Shown here: piece by piece, positions 53,850-64,000 of the stretch
How the letters are laid out: each line of letters opens with the position of its first letter
Numbering within the stretch: the stretch's first letter is position 1
Assembly (NCBI GenBank): GCA_030144725.1
Contig: JASKMD010000006.1
Location: 9,744,806-9,808,805, forward strand
Source: Haematococcus lacustris
Lineage: Eukaryota > Chlorophyta > Chlorophyceae > Chlamydomonadales > Haematococcaceae
Length of the DNA stretch: 64,000 bases
Direction of reading: 5' to 3'
Position numbers and translations under genes: made by a program
Notes under the pieces: generated by a model
Seen by the model: the letters and a program-made list of their open reading frames with translations, nothing else
What the model was told of the DNA's origin: nothing
Databases searched by the model: none

Positions 53850-55325
53850 TTCTTATCTCTCGGCATGTTTGTACAGCAAAAGCCCACTACCGGCAGATTT
53901 GGTCATTCTACGATGCATTAGCCTTCAACTTGCCTGGGTTGCATCGACGAGCGTGCGGCATAGCTACATGTCTACCCATGCAGTTGATATTCCATGCCGT
54001 CGTTTCGTGTTTCAGATGCCCAAGCAGCGGGGTTGCGTAAACAACCGTGTAGTGAACTTTGTGAATCATCTGCTGGGGCTTGGCAGCCTTGCCTTTGTCC
54101 TTGCATATGCCCTAAGTGGACTGAGTGAGTTTGGCATCATGTTCAGCCTTGGTGCCCTTGCTGCGCTGGACTGGCAGGGGAGCACTGGCCCTGGCTCAGA
54201 GGCTGCTAGCTAGCTGCGTGGGGGCTGTGGGATGTGGTGGAGGGGCGTGTGGAGCAATACTGGGCACCACATTAGGCCCTGGACTGGCTAGTCATGCTGC
54301 TGGCTTCGTGGTACACCTGCCCTGCGGAAGCCTTCCAGCCTGCAGGCTTGGTGGGCTGCTCATGCTCCAGCTGCCCCTCACACCGCTGCTGGCCACTCAC
54401 GGCAGAGCTGATGTGGCTGGTGTGTAACTCATCTGCCAGCACTACCCTGCCCCACTGCTGGTCTGCTGAGTCGGCAGCCGCGAGCAGCCACACCAGGGGG
54501 ACGACGCACGTGCTGAGTTCAGCTAGCCAGGCACTGCTGGATGTGCAACGCCTGCAACTGCTTACCTGACAGACCCACCAGAGCCTCACAAACGGCTCAC
54601 CTGAAAGGTATGTTGGGTGAAGGAGGTGAAACCTTGCTTCCGTGTCGCGCCATTGCGCACCGGCCGCAGCCACCAGAGCGGCTCCTCTTGTTGTTGGTGT
54701 TAACTGCGCTGGTCCGGACTCGTCCACCAACACCACCTCGACTTCGCGGTGATGGACGACCGGTCCCGGCGGCAAGGCATCCGAGTGCCCCTGCTTGCGA
54801 TCAGGGCGCTTGCTTTCGCCGTGCCGATGCTGCGCTGGTGTGCCGCGGTGTAGTCTTCGTTGCTGTTCAATGGTGGGCTCATTGATGCGCCCTCTGAAAA
54901 GTTGTTGGCAAAGGCTAAAAAATGCCTGGGCACTTTGCTGTTTTTGTCTGCGCTTGCTGTTTGAGCTTATTGAGTGCACTGCAAAGCATAAGCTGACTCT
55001 CGATGTATAATGGTGCAAGACCCCGTAAGACTCAAAGAAGGCATTGCTGGCAAAGCAAGGTACATAGGCGTCCGCTGCCAGAGTCTATTTGAAACGGTAC
55101 GATATGACTTCGCAAAATCCCTTGTGTCCCTTAATTTGTCCAATGGCGGGGGTGACCGCCTCACAACAGCATCGCTTGGCATAAAGAATCAACAGCTGAT
55201 AACAGCAAGCCTGGTATCAGGCAGGTGGCGAAACAGCAGCAGCACCGGCAGCAGCAGCGGCACTACCACCACCACCGCACGTGAACAATCGTAAGTAACT
55301 AATCTGGATGCCTTGTGGGCTGCGG
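53850..55325. other. Intergenic between ARM-TIR start and ClpB stop; Fanzor debris
   Basis: It contains a degenerate Fanzor-derived stretch (54130-54900), described separately. An unassigned 94-aa plus-strand frame (55010-55294) has AT-richer codons than its neighbours; no family is recognised and it may not be expressed. Confidence 0.5.
54130..54760 (-). mobile_element. Degenerate Fanzor-element remnant(s)
   Basis: The minus strand encodes GRVVLADELHTSHISSAVSG followed by RCEGQLEHEQPTKPAGWKAS, aligned with the RuvC-II and zinc-ribbon region of the intron-9 copy. A second VVLVDESGPAQLTP motif lies upstream near 54720 in the same open frame, suggesting two remnants in tandem or a rearranged copy. 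No shared 3' module and no flanking repeats were found. Confidence 0.6.
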
Positions 55326-58300
55326 CTAGGCGTCGCTGCCATCCTGCACTGCAGCGCTTTGCAGCGCCTCGACATCCTGGGTGCTTGCATGATCGCCGTT
55401 CGCCGTGACGGGCGTCTCATGCAAAGGCACAGCGCCAGAGTCGCACGCCACCTCGCTGGCGTCCTTCTTCACCGCGCCAATCGGGTTGGGTGACTCGTCT
55501 GCCTCTGGCTGCCGGCGCGGCCCCTTTCGGAGCACTAAGCCGCTGCTGTAGTTGCCGTCGCCAGCGCGCTTGGTCGTCAGCGCTGGGTCCGATGCCTCCA
55601 CGATCACGGTGTCGTCCTCCTCGAACTCGCCACGCAACACAGCCTGCATGTCATACCATTGCATGCAGGTTGTAGCACTCGCCGGTGCTACAAACAGCGC
55701 AGCGAGGCCAGCTACAGGCAGGCAAAAAGTCATGCAATGGAAGCTCGAGATTGAAAAAACTAGTTTGATCATACGGAGTACTACCCACGCGACCTCATGC
55801 TCACACTCGGGTGTGGTATCAACGCCACCTTGCAGGGCATTGTGATGTTCTAGAGCACATACCTTTGCCAGCAGCGTCTGCAGCTCCCGTTGAAGGGCTC
55901 GCTTCACAGGTCGAGCTCCAAACACTGGGTCAAACCCAACCTGTGGAGGAGGAAAAGGAGGAGGAAGAGGAGCAGGAGCCAGTGTCAACAAAGACATCAT
56001 GCACATACCAGCCTGGCAGCTTGGTAACTCTCAGCTGCAGCACCACGACATGTGCAGTATTAGTGGTGCAGCCTCTCAGCTACAGCACCGCCACATTTGC
56101 GCTGATAGCAGCAGGGACCGCACTCCCTGGCCCAGAGCCATGCAATCAGCCTTGTGGTCGGGATGCTCCTTAGACGACTGCAAAGGTCCGAGAGGATGAG
56201 CAGGCAATGTCAACCACTGTCACCAACACATGTGACCTGGCAGAAGCAGCAGAGATGCTGCCCCTAGCCCAGCCCTTGCCTAACCCAGCCCAGCCCAACA
56301 CTTGTGGTCACACCACAACAAGGGTGACCCCTCCACTCATCCCTCAGCATTGCTACCCATAAGTTGTAACACTACACCATGACACTACCACCCACCACGA
56401 CACCATGACACCATGACAGCATGAGCCTGCAACAGGGAAGTGAATACGCCTGACCAACACCATCCCCTCAGCCACCCATACATACAGCCTAGGACACAAG
56501 ACCCCAGCTGAGGCACTGGTGTGTCTTGACCATGGCCACTGATTAAAGCCTGGCTGTTGGAAAACCCTAGTAGCAGCAAAACATAGCAAGGCCTAGTGGC
56601 CATGGTGGGCATGTTGCCTAGCCATGGTGGGCCTTCTGAGCCTGGTGTGGTTATGGCTAGGCATAAGGTTAGGGTTATGGCTAGGGTTAGGGTTAGGGCT
56701 AGGATGGTGGGCTTGGAACCTAGGCATGGTGGGCATGGAGTGGTCCAGCGGAGGGGCCTGTCGCCCACCTTCGCTCTACCTAGCCTGCAGCACAACCCTA
56801 GCTGTTAAGCCCTGACAGGCCCGTCTGCCACCCACCAACCCGCCCACCCACCCACCCACCCGCCCGCCCGCCGGCCCGCCCACCCTCCCACCCACCCACC
56901 CTGGCCAGGTGCTCGACTGCACTGTCCTCCAACCGCAGCTCAATGCGCCGCTCAGCCAGGCGCACCACCAGCTTCTGTGGCCAGCTCACAGGGGACAGGG
57001 GGCAGCCAGGTCACAGGGGAGGGGCGGAGTCAGGGTCAGGGGCCAGGGGGGGTGGGGGAGGGTGTGGAGGAGCAGGGCAGGGTGGGGGAGTAGGCGGGGT
57101 CAGGCGCAGGGGCCAGGGAAGGCGGGATCAGGTCCGGGTGGAGGAGGGTGCAGTGTAGCAGGGCAGGGTGGGGCAGGTGTGGGAGAGTAGAGGAGGGTGG
57201 GGTAGGGTGGGGGAGGGTGTAGAGCCATTGTGGCAAGGAGGGGGGGTGAAACTATGGGTGATCTGGCCTGGTGCTTGACTGGTGTCAGGTGCAAGGGTCA
57301 GCAGCTGGGATAGGAGCTCGAGGCAATGTGGCAAGGAGGGGCGTGGGGTAAGGTTTGTGTTGATCTGGCCGCTACACGGCGGGGGCGCAAGGGTCAGCAG
57401 CTGAGATAGGAACTCAAACGTGAGGTGCAGGGCCCTTCCAAGGTGCTGTGCTGTGCTGTGCTGTGCTGTGCTGTGCTGTGCTGTGCTGTGCTGTGCTGTG
57501 CTGTGCTGTGCTGTGCTGTGCTGTGCTGTGCTGTGCTGTGCTGTGCTGTGCTGTGCTGTGCTGTGCTGTGCTGTGCTGTGCTGTGCTGTGCTGTGGGTGG
57601 CCGTGGGTGCTGTAGGCCTTGTGCCCACACCACCTTCAGGCCTCCCGCCCACCTGAGCTCTCAGCACCACGATCTGCTTGATTTGGTGCGGGCGCAGCGG
57701 CTCAAAGGTGATGAAGTCGTCCACACGGTTCACGAACTCAGGGCGGAAGTGAGTCCTGCGGCATGCAGCACGGGCATGAGACAGGAGACAGGCAGGTGAA
57801 GAGTAACACAGAGGTAACACAACTTGCTCAACGTGATGGCGAGCAGCGCAACCTTTGGAACGGGAAAATAAAAAGTATTGCTTTCCCCGTAATGTAAAGG
57901 GATCCCCATTTTCTGAAACGCGGCTGCCAAATTCTGTATACAAGCAGATGAGTGGTCCCGTCGGCCATAGCCGGCACACTAGGCCTCCCCTTCCCTTGGC
58001 TCCTTAACCTCCCCTCCCACGCTCCCTAGGGCTTGTACATCACCATGTACATCACCACTGATGAGCTGATGAGCGCGAGTGGCAGAGGAGGGGTGAGTCA
58101 GCCTGCCTACCCCACTCCTGACTTTCCTGCCCTCTCATTAGCCCCTTGCTAGCTTGCTTGCTTTAGGTCGTCACGAGGTGTCGCCGATCAGCAGGCACAG
58201 CTCCAGGTGGTGAGGGGAGGGGGAGGTGGCTGAGGAGGGTCTCTCTATCTAAAGTAGGGGGGGGGAGGAGGCCAAGCCCCAGGCCGGATCTCCCCCCTTG

Positions 58301-61187
58301 TGTGCCCCAGTTCGCCACAGTAGTAGTGTAGTCCCTCTTCTTGTGCAAGGAGCGCACACCCGCCTCCCCCCTCCCGCCTCCCTGCCCCTGGCCTATTCCC
58401 TACCTTGCCCTGCACCAGTAGCCCTGGCCCCATAACAGCTAGGTAGTCATCCGCCTCTCCCCCGCACCCCACAGCATTTACAAGCCGCATGCACCAGCCC
58501 TACCCTCCCACACTCCCTAGCCTTGACCCTGGCCCTGGCCCTGACGCCTCCCTTCCCCTTGCCTTGCGCCCCTAGCCTCAGCCCAGTGTGACCAGTGTGA
58601 GGCACCCATCTCACATAACTCATCACCCTTCGTTTCACTTACTCATGCCTCCTCCTCCCTCCCGCTTCCTATCCATGCCCCCACCCCTGGCCGCACCCCT
58701 GGCCCCACCCCTGGCCGCACCACCATGGCGGTCCCACACTAACCTGACATGCTCCATCACCTTCTGCTTCACAATGCTGCGCCGCGCCTCGTCTGTCAGC
58801 GCCTGGCCGCCTCCCTCACTCGCCTTCTCCTCCGCATCCAGCTGGTCGTAGATCTCTGCTGAGCCCAAGTTGCTGGTCATGATGATCACTGTGTTTTTGA
58901 AACTCACGGTGTGACCCTGCGTGTCGGTCACTCTTCCATCGTCCAAGACCTGGGGCGGCACAGGCCAGGGCAGCGGCACAACCACACAGTGGGGGCGCAG
59001 CAGCTGCCAGGATGTGGGGCTGCAGGCCAGGGTGGCAGCAGCAGCAGCCAAAGGCCTCTGGGACCTTGGCAGCGAGAGGGGCCAAGAGGGGTCACCCTAC
59101 GGGGGGTCACCCTACGGGGCTACAGAGAGTAAAACAACTGCGGCAAACTGCATGCATGCATGCGGCTACCTACACATTATCTGCATGTCACCCCTGCACA
59201 TCCTGTCTTCCACACTTCTCCCTCACCTGCCTGCACATCAGCCTGTAGACCAGCCTGCCCAGCCTCCTGGTGGGCCTCCAAGTCCAAGGCACTCCCTGAA
59301 ACTCCCTCAACCTCCCTCTGACGATGATGATGATGCACAGGGGGATATGCCTTGCACTACCAGCCCATTCTCTGTAGTAACCCATACCACTTCCGTCCCA
59401 CCCCCCTACCCATGCTGCCTCCCTCCTTCCTTCGCCCTCAGCTCTGCCCTGACCTGCAGCAGGACGTTGAACACGTCCACATGCGCCTTCTCAATCTCGT
59501 CAAACAGCACCACGCTGTAGGGGCGGCGCCGTACAGCGTCTGTCAGCAAGCCCCCCTGCATGCCCGCCATGCAGCACATGCAAGCAGGACATGGAGTGCG
59601 CATGGAGCTGATCAATGTGGCATGCCATGCAGGTCATGCCGGTGATCAGTCCTACATAACGACCTCAAACAAAAGTGGTTGGATGGTCAGGTGGTTAGGT
59701 GGTTGGGCTGCATGGCACAGGCACCTCACCTCGTCGTAACCAACATAACCGGGTGGCGCCCCAATCAGCCGACTGACTGCATGCTTCTCCATGTATTCTG
59801 ACATGTCCAGCCGTACCTGCAAGACATTTAAAAAAGTGGTGGAGCCAGGATTTGACCCCATGACCTCACTACTAAACCGAGGGCAAGCTCGATAGTACGC
59901 CAAGTTTGGGAAGGGATGAGTGTGACAGCCAAGGAGTGTGAGCCCAGGGTGAAGAGTAGGGGTAGGGGTAGGGGTAGGGGTAGGGGTAGGGGTAGGGGTA
60001 GGGGTAGGGGTAGGGGTAGGGGTAGGGGTAGGGGTAGGGGTAGGGGTAGGGGTAGGGGTAGGGGTAGGGGCGGGGCAGGGGCGGGGCAGGGGTAGAGGTC
60101 GGGGTCAGGGGCCAGGGGCATGGGAGGGGAGGGGAGGTAGACAAGAGAGCATTGCAAACAGCAAATGCGAGGAGGTCAGGGCGGCGAGGGAGAAGGGGAG
60201 CGGGCATAGACAAGGTGCATGCAAGGCATGCCATGGAGGGAGATAAGGGAGCCAGAGGAAGGTCAGGGGCGGGGTGCAACGCACCAAGGCCTCGTCACTG
60301 TTGAACAGGTAGGCAGCTAGTGCCTTGGCGAGCTCAGTCTTGCCTACCCCTACGCAGCAGCAGCAGCAGCAGGGGCCGGGCAGCAGGGGTCAGGGGCCAC
60401 AAGCAGGCAGTGTGGTGCTGGGCCAAAGAAGCTGGGCAGCAGGAAGGCAAGCAGAAGGCCAGGCATTGGGCCATAGGCTAGGAAGTAACACATTACCCAG
60501 TCTTGCTATCCTAGCCCTGCTCCTGTCCCTTGCCCTCCCCCTCCCTGCCCTCCCTAGCCCCTGCCCCTTGCCTGTAGGCCCCAGGAACATGAAGGATGCG
60601 ATGGGGCCGTTGGGGTCTGCCAGGTCAGCCCTGCTGCGCTGGATAGCCTCCGCCACCGCTTCCACTGCCTCGTGCTGACCTGCAAGTCAGGGTCAGGGTC
60701 AGGGTCAGGGTCAGGGTCAGGGTCAGGGTCAGGGTCAGGGTCAGGGTCAGGGTCAGGGTCAGGGTCAGGGTCAGGGTCAGGGTCAGGGTCAGGGTCAGGG
60801 TCAGGGTCAGGGTCAGGGTCAGGGTCAGGGTCAGGGTCAGGGTCAGGGCCAGTCCTGACCTATGATGCGGCGATGGAGCTCATCAGTGAGTGACAGCAGC
60901 TTCTCCTTCTCCCCAGCCACCAGCTTGGCCACAGGAATGCCAGTCCAGCGGCTGATTACCTGGAAGGGCAGAGGCAGGGGTAGAAGCCCTGGGCTGCGCT
61001 GTGCTGTGCTGTGCTGTGCTGGGCCATGTTGTCCAGTCCTACCCATCATGCCCCGCTGACCCCCGCTGCTGCATGCACCTCAAACACCCAGCCCCTGCTG
61101 CTGCTCCTGCTGCCATTGCCAAGGACTAACACCATACCTTGGCCACATCGCTTTCCAACACCTCTTGGAGGGGCTGCTGCAGCATGC
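55326..61187 (-). CDS. clpB: ClpB/Hsp100 disaggregase, C-terminal half
   Basis: Visible exons in order: 61187-61138, 60959-60860, 60679-60572, 60349-60285, 59816-59730, 59555-59454, 58949-58744, 57755-57653, 56974-56900, 55940-55863, 55643-55326; about 430 residues. ClpB is a hexameric AAA+ machine that threads proteins out of aggregates with Hsp70. Landmarks: [14 protein letters not shown] (junction before NBD2), Walker A GPTGVGKTEL (interrupted by an intron), [14 protein letters not shown] pore loop, Walker [12 protein letters not shown], sensor [22 protein letters not shown], and [17 protein letters not shown] (sensor 2). The tail is long and acidic ([14 protein letters not shown]) and ends in a Ser/Ala/Asp-rich stretch. 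The intron in Walker A uses a GC donor (CAG|GCAAGG). The N-domain, NBD1 and middle domain must lie in or beyond the 500-N gap. The compartment (chloroplast, mitochondrion or cytosol) cannot be told without the N-terminus. Confidence 0.92.
57447..57594. repeat. CTGTG pentanucleotide satellite in a ClpB intron
   Basis: About 30 units. On the gene's strand it reads (GCACA)n, i.e. tandem CACAG acceptor-like motifs, starting ~60 bp after the donor of exon 57755-57653. Confidence 0.97.
59959..60070. repeat. GGGGTA hexanucleotide satellite in a ClpB intron
   Basis: About 18 perfect units, reading (TACCCC)n on the gene's strand. It is intronic and not a telomere repeat. Confidence 0.97.
60683..60850. 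repeat. GGGTCA hexanucleotide satellite abutting a ClpB acceptor
   Basis: About 27 units. On the gene's strand (TGACCC)n fills almost the whole intron between exons 60959-60860 and 60679-60572 and runs directly into the acceptor CTTGCAG. The repeat is therefore the polypyrimidine tract. Confidence 0.97.
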
Positions 61188-61472
61188 CTGTGGAGAACAG
61201 CATGCCCACACACATACCAATGACACTGACCTTGCACCAGATATTGTATTGGACCACCAGCCATATCTACCATTTTGTATCACATGGCAGCATGCATGCA
61301 ATTCAATCCACTAGCTTCTTTACACAGCAAGACACCCAGGTGGTGAAGTGCATGCGGCATGGTAGTAAGGGGCAAGAGGTAGCAAGGCAAGGGGAAAGGT
61401 AGGGGGGTATAGGGTGGAGGCAGCTGATGGGGAGAAGAGGAAGGAGAGGAAGAAGGCTACTCTGGCAGAATT

Positions 61473-61972
61473 NNNNNNNNNNNNNNNNNNNNNNNNNNNN
61501 NNNNNNNNNNNNNNNNNNNNNNNNNNNNNNNNNNNNNNNNNNNNNNNNNNNNNNNNNNNNNNNNNNNNNNNNNNNNNNNNNNNNNNNNNNNNNNNNNNNN
61601 NNNNNNNNNNNNNNNNNNNNNNNNNNNNNNNNNNNNNNNNNNNNNNNNNNNNNNNNNNNNNNNNNNNNNNNNNNNNNNNNNNNNNNNNNNNNNNNNNNNN
61701 NNNNNNNNNNNNNNNNNNNNNNNNNNNNNNNNNNNNNNNNNNNNNNNNNNNNNNNNNNNNNNNNNNNNNNNNNNNNNNNNNNNNNNNNNNNNNNNNNNNN
61801 NNNNNNNNNNNNNNNNNNNNNNNNNNNNNNNNNNNNNNNNNNNNNNNNNNNNNNNNNNNNNNNNNNNNNNNNNNNNNNNNNNNNNNNNNNNNNNNNNNNN
61901 NNNNNNNNNNNNNNNNNNNNNNNNNNNNNNNNNNNNNNNNNNNNNNNNNNNNNNNNNNNNNNNNNNNNNNNN
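61473..61972. other. Assembly gap (500 N)
   Basis: Exactly 500 N. It separates the ClpB C-terminal exons from their missing 5' half. The ~285 bp between the first visible ClpB exon and the gap shows no exon. Confidence 0.99.
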
Positions 61973-62379
61973 ATGACTTTACAGAACAATAATGAGAACT
62001 TGCATGACTTCATGTTGAGCCCATGTGCACCTTTGTTTGTGCACCTTGCTATGAAATGCGTTACAGAAAGTCCCGAACCCCTAGAGGGGGAGGGCGGCCT
62101 AGCAGCCTAACGGCTGACGGCTTAAGCGGTGTAAGCCACATCATCACCAACTGAACTTTATAAATAGCTAGGCACATCACATGGCATAACAACGGTGGCA
62201 CGCCTGCGCCCCTACCACCCCAGCGCTGAGTCCATCATGCTAGGTTCGTCATGACGGCTTGGTAGGCGATGGCCACCCAGCAGCCTTGCAGCTGGCTTCT
62301 TGCATGCAGGTTTTCATGCGTTGTGTTGATGCATGATGATCTGATATGGGCACATGTAAGACGGCGACAGCCCTGGGCA
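61973..62379. other. Downstream region of RNase HII; possible polyadenylation motif
   Basis: No exon is seen. TTACA at 62061-62065 is TGTAA on the minus strand, about 315 bp after the RNase HII stop. The stretch at 62066-62140 (AAGTCCCGAACCCCTAGAG...) recurs diverged at 62855-62930 inside the RNase HII gene, a short dispersed repeat. Confidence 0.5.
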
Positions 62380-63354
62380 TTAAGTAACCTCTGGGGGGGT
62401 TGTGACTGTGGACGTTGCAGCCACGCTGGCAGCGGCTTCTTCAGCCAATTGTGCAGCTCGGGTCCAGCCAGTCATGCTTTTCACCGGCTCAAAGCTGCGG
62501 CGGTGGATGATGCAGGGCTGGTGCCGCCTCAAAGCCTCTAAGTGCTCTGGCACGCCGTACGCCTGTGAAGTACAGCAAGGGTGCGTGGTGAGGTGGGAAG
62601 GCCAAGGCAACATGCGTGTTGGGCCGATCTGTAAGCTCTGCAGCCAGACGCCTCGCACCTTGTGCTGCTTGAAGTTGAACTCGGGGAACATGTCATGGTA
62701 GGCCAGCATGATGCGGTCTCGTGTCACCTTGGCGATGATTGAGGCCGCAGCAATGCACAACACCTGAGCATCGCCCTTTACCACAGCCTCTGCAAGCGCG
62801 CACAACAGCACCAGCAGTCTTGAGCAGCTCACCCTTGCACTTATGCACTTGGTTTATAAGTCCCAAACCCCTAGAGTGGGAAGGGCCAAGCTGCCTAATG
62901 GGTAAGGGTTCTAACAGTGTGAGCCATCATTACTCGCAGCATCAATGGGTTGAGAGCGAGATTCTGCCAATACAGGCCACGAGATGGTCCATGCAGTACT
63001 TGAAACCACCCCATGGGCAGCCATGCAAGGCAGTGCTAGTTACCTGCATGCCCATGGAGGCTCAGTGGCAAGTCCTTGGGGAGCCGGTTCCCATCCACAA
63101 GCAGGTAGTTGCATGACTTGCTTGGTGGGGGGTGCACCTCCACAGGAGTTTCCTCTTGTGCTGCTTGGACCGGAGCCTTGCCTTTCCTGCCCCTCGCTTT
63201 CCTCTGTGTCTGTGGCGCTGCAAGGGGGGGTGCTGCACACTGTTGTGACTCGCTTGCAGGATATAACCCTAGTTTGTCGACAGCTCCACGCATCGCGTGC
63301 ATGGTAGCTTGTAGGATGTTGAGACGGTCAATGACTACGTTGTCTACCTCACAC
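62380..63354 (-). CDS. rnhB: Bacterial-type ribonuclease HII, N-terminus missing
   Basis: Three exons: 63354-63044, 62789-62659, 62562-62380; about 207 residues with matching phases (1, then 0). RNase HII cuts the RNA strand of RNA-DNA hybrids and removes single ribonucleotides from DNA. Motifs: IDRLNILQATMHAMRGAV, YLLVDGNRLP (active-site Asp), VVKGDAQVLCIAAASIIAKV (the second Asp region), FKQHK, AYGVPEHLEALRRH and IHRRSFEPVK. Compared with bacterial RnhB there is a ~50-residue Pro/Ala/Lys-rich insertion before LLVDGN. The N-terminal DEAGRG exon was not found in 63355-64000 and probably lies beyond the window. The bacterial-type sequence suggests an organelle enzyme; this cannot be tested without the N-terminus. 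The stop is TAA at 62382-62380. Confidence 0.88.
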
Positions 63355-64000
63355 CTACGTAGAAGCACCACATGCATGTGTGAGCAGGTCACAAAGGTAG
63401 GAATTGTGCAAGGTGACATGTCAAGGGCTGGGAAGGCAGTTTATTAACAGTGCCAGCAAAGCGGATATGTACTGCCCATGAAGTATGTGAATTACAACAT
63501 TTCTATACACATGCCAGCCACAACTATGTCCTTGAAAGCTACATTAACACAGTCCAACATATAGCTGGGCCCCAAAGTCCAATTATCCACGGCTCCAGAT
63601 TTAATTGCTTACAACTGAACCGATCTTCATGTTTTGCCCGCTCACTTTCCTTCTATTTGATTTAGTGGCGAGGGGTGCAGTGCACGCTCCTCACCCATAC
63701 AAAAATGAAACCGTGCAGTAACCCATGAGAGCCACTGCTACTGCAGCCGCAAGCGGAGTGCAATGCAAGCAGCTGCAATACGTGCACCCCCTTCGTGATC
63801 AGGGTGACACGCCGGTCAGGTAAGTATGTTTGAAGGCAGGGTGTCAAGGGGTCAGGCTCAGGAGCCTGCTAGTCTGGGTGCATGCCCCCGATGGTGGGTT
63901 TGTAGCATGCATCTCAAAGGACACCAACAGATGCAGCCAAGCCATCAGGGTGGCATTAGGCTAGATGGAGGGTTGGAGCCAGATGTGCGAGCTTGGTGCT
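63355..64000. other. No supported exon
   Basis: Expected to be intron and upstream sequence of the RNase HII gene. Short frames on both strands show no RNase HII motifs. Confidence 0.5.

Noticed and set aside
60672..60893. Ser/Gly dipeptide repeat frame
   Set aside because: It is a translation of the GGGTCA satellite, antisense to a ClpB intron.

Overview
The window is nuclear DNA of a green alga, most likely a chlamydomonadalean (Haematococcus- or Chlamydomonas-like; genus is an inference). The grounds are: GC-rich genes cut into many short exons, an axonemal PF16/SPAG6-type gene, CAG- and GGGTCA-type satellites in nearly every intron, one TGTAA polyadenylation motif after a stop, and two 500-N scaffold gaps (2415-2914, 61473-61972). 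Exons below were assembled by hand by matching splice sites, reading phase and family homology; exon lengths agree with the phases throughout.

Layout from left to right. (1) 1343-2414 +: a partial low-complexity, probably nuclear protein that runs into the first gap. (2) 2915-10279 -: an M16 (insulinase-family) protein lacking the HxxEH zinc site. (3) 10468-20587 +: a divergent PF16/SPAG6-like armadillo protein, 518 aa, 11 exons, with mobile-element copies in four introns. (4) 21444-27629 +: archaeal-type cofactor-independent phosphoglycerate mutase (apgM), 11 exons. (5) 27992-32308 +: a secreted protein with three PPC-like beta domains made by tandem duplication. (6) 32429-35953: a foldback element, a decayed Fanzor-like gene and a Fanzor-element fragment. 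(7) 37006-53849 -: a 27-exon gene for a 1825-aa ARM-repeat + TIR + coiled-coil protein, similar in outline to SARM1. (8) 55326-61187 -: the C-terminal half of a ClpB/Hsp100 disaggregase, whose upstream exons fall in or beyond the second gap. (9) 62380-63354 -: a bacterial-type RNase HII, N-terminus not found.

The most unusual content is a dispersed family of elements encoding a Fanzor (eukaryotic TnpB-like, RNA-guided nuclease family) RuvC domain. Four copies share one 3' end, are truncated to different extents at the 5' end, and are bounded by 14-bp direct repeats. The longest (17055-18470) keeps all three RuvC motifs but is broken by a frameshift and two stops. The same intron holds a related empty site. 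A conserved ~215-bp non-coding module at the 3' end is a candidate guide-RNA/right-end region. The second highlight is the ARM-TIR protein. At least six introns appear to use GC-AG splice sites, and in several introns a tandem repeat directly abuts a splice site.
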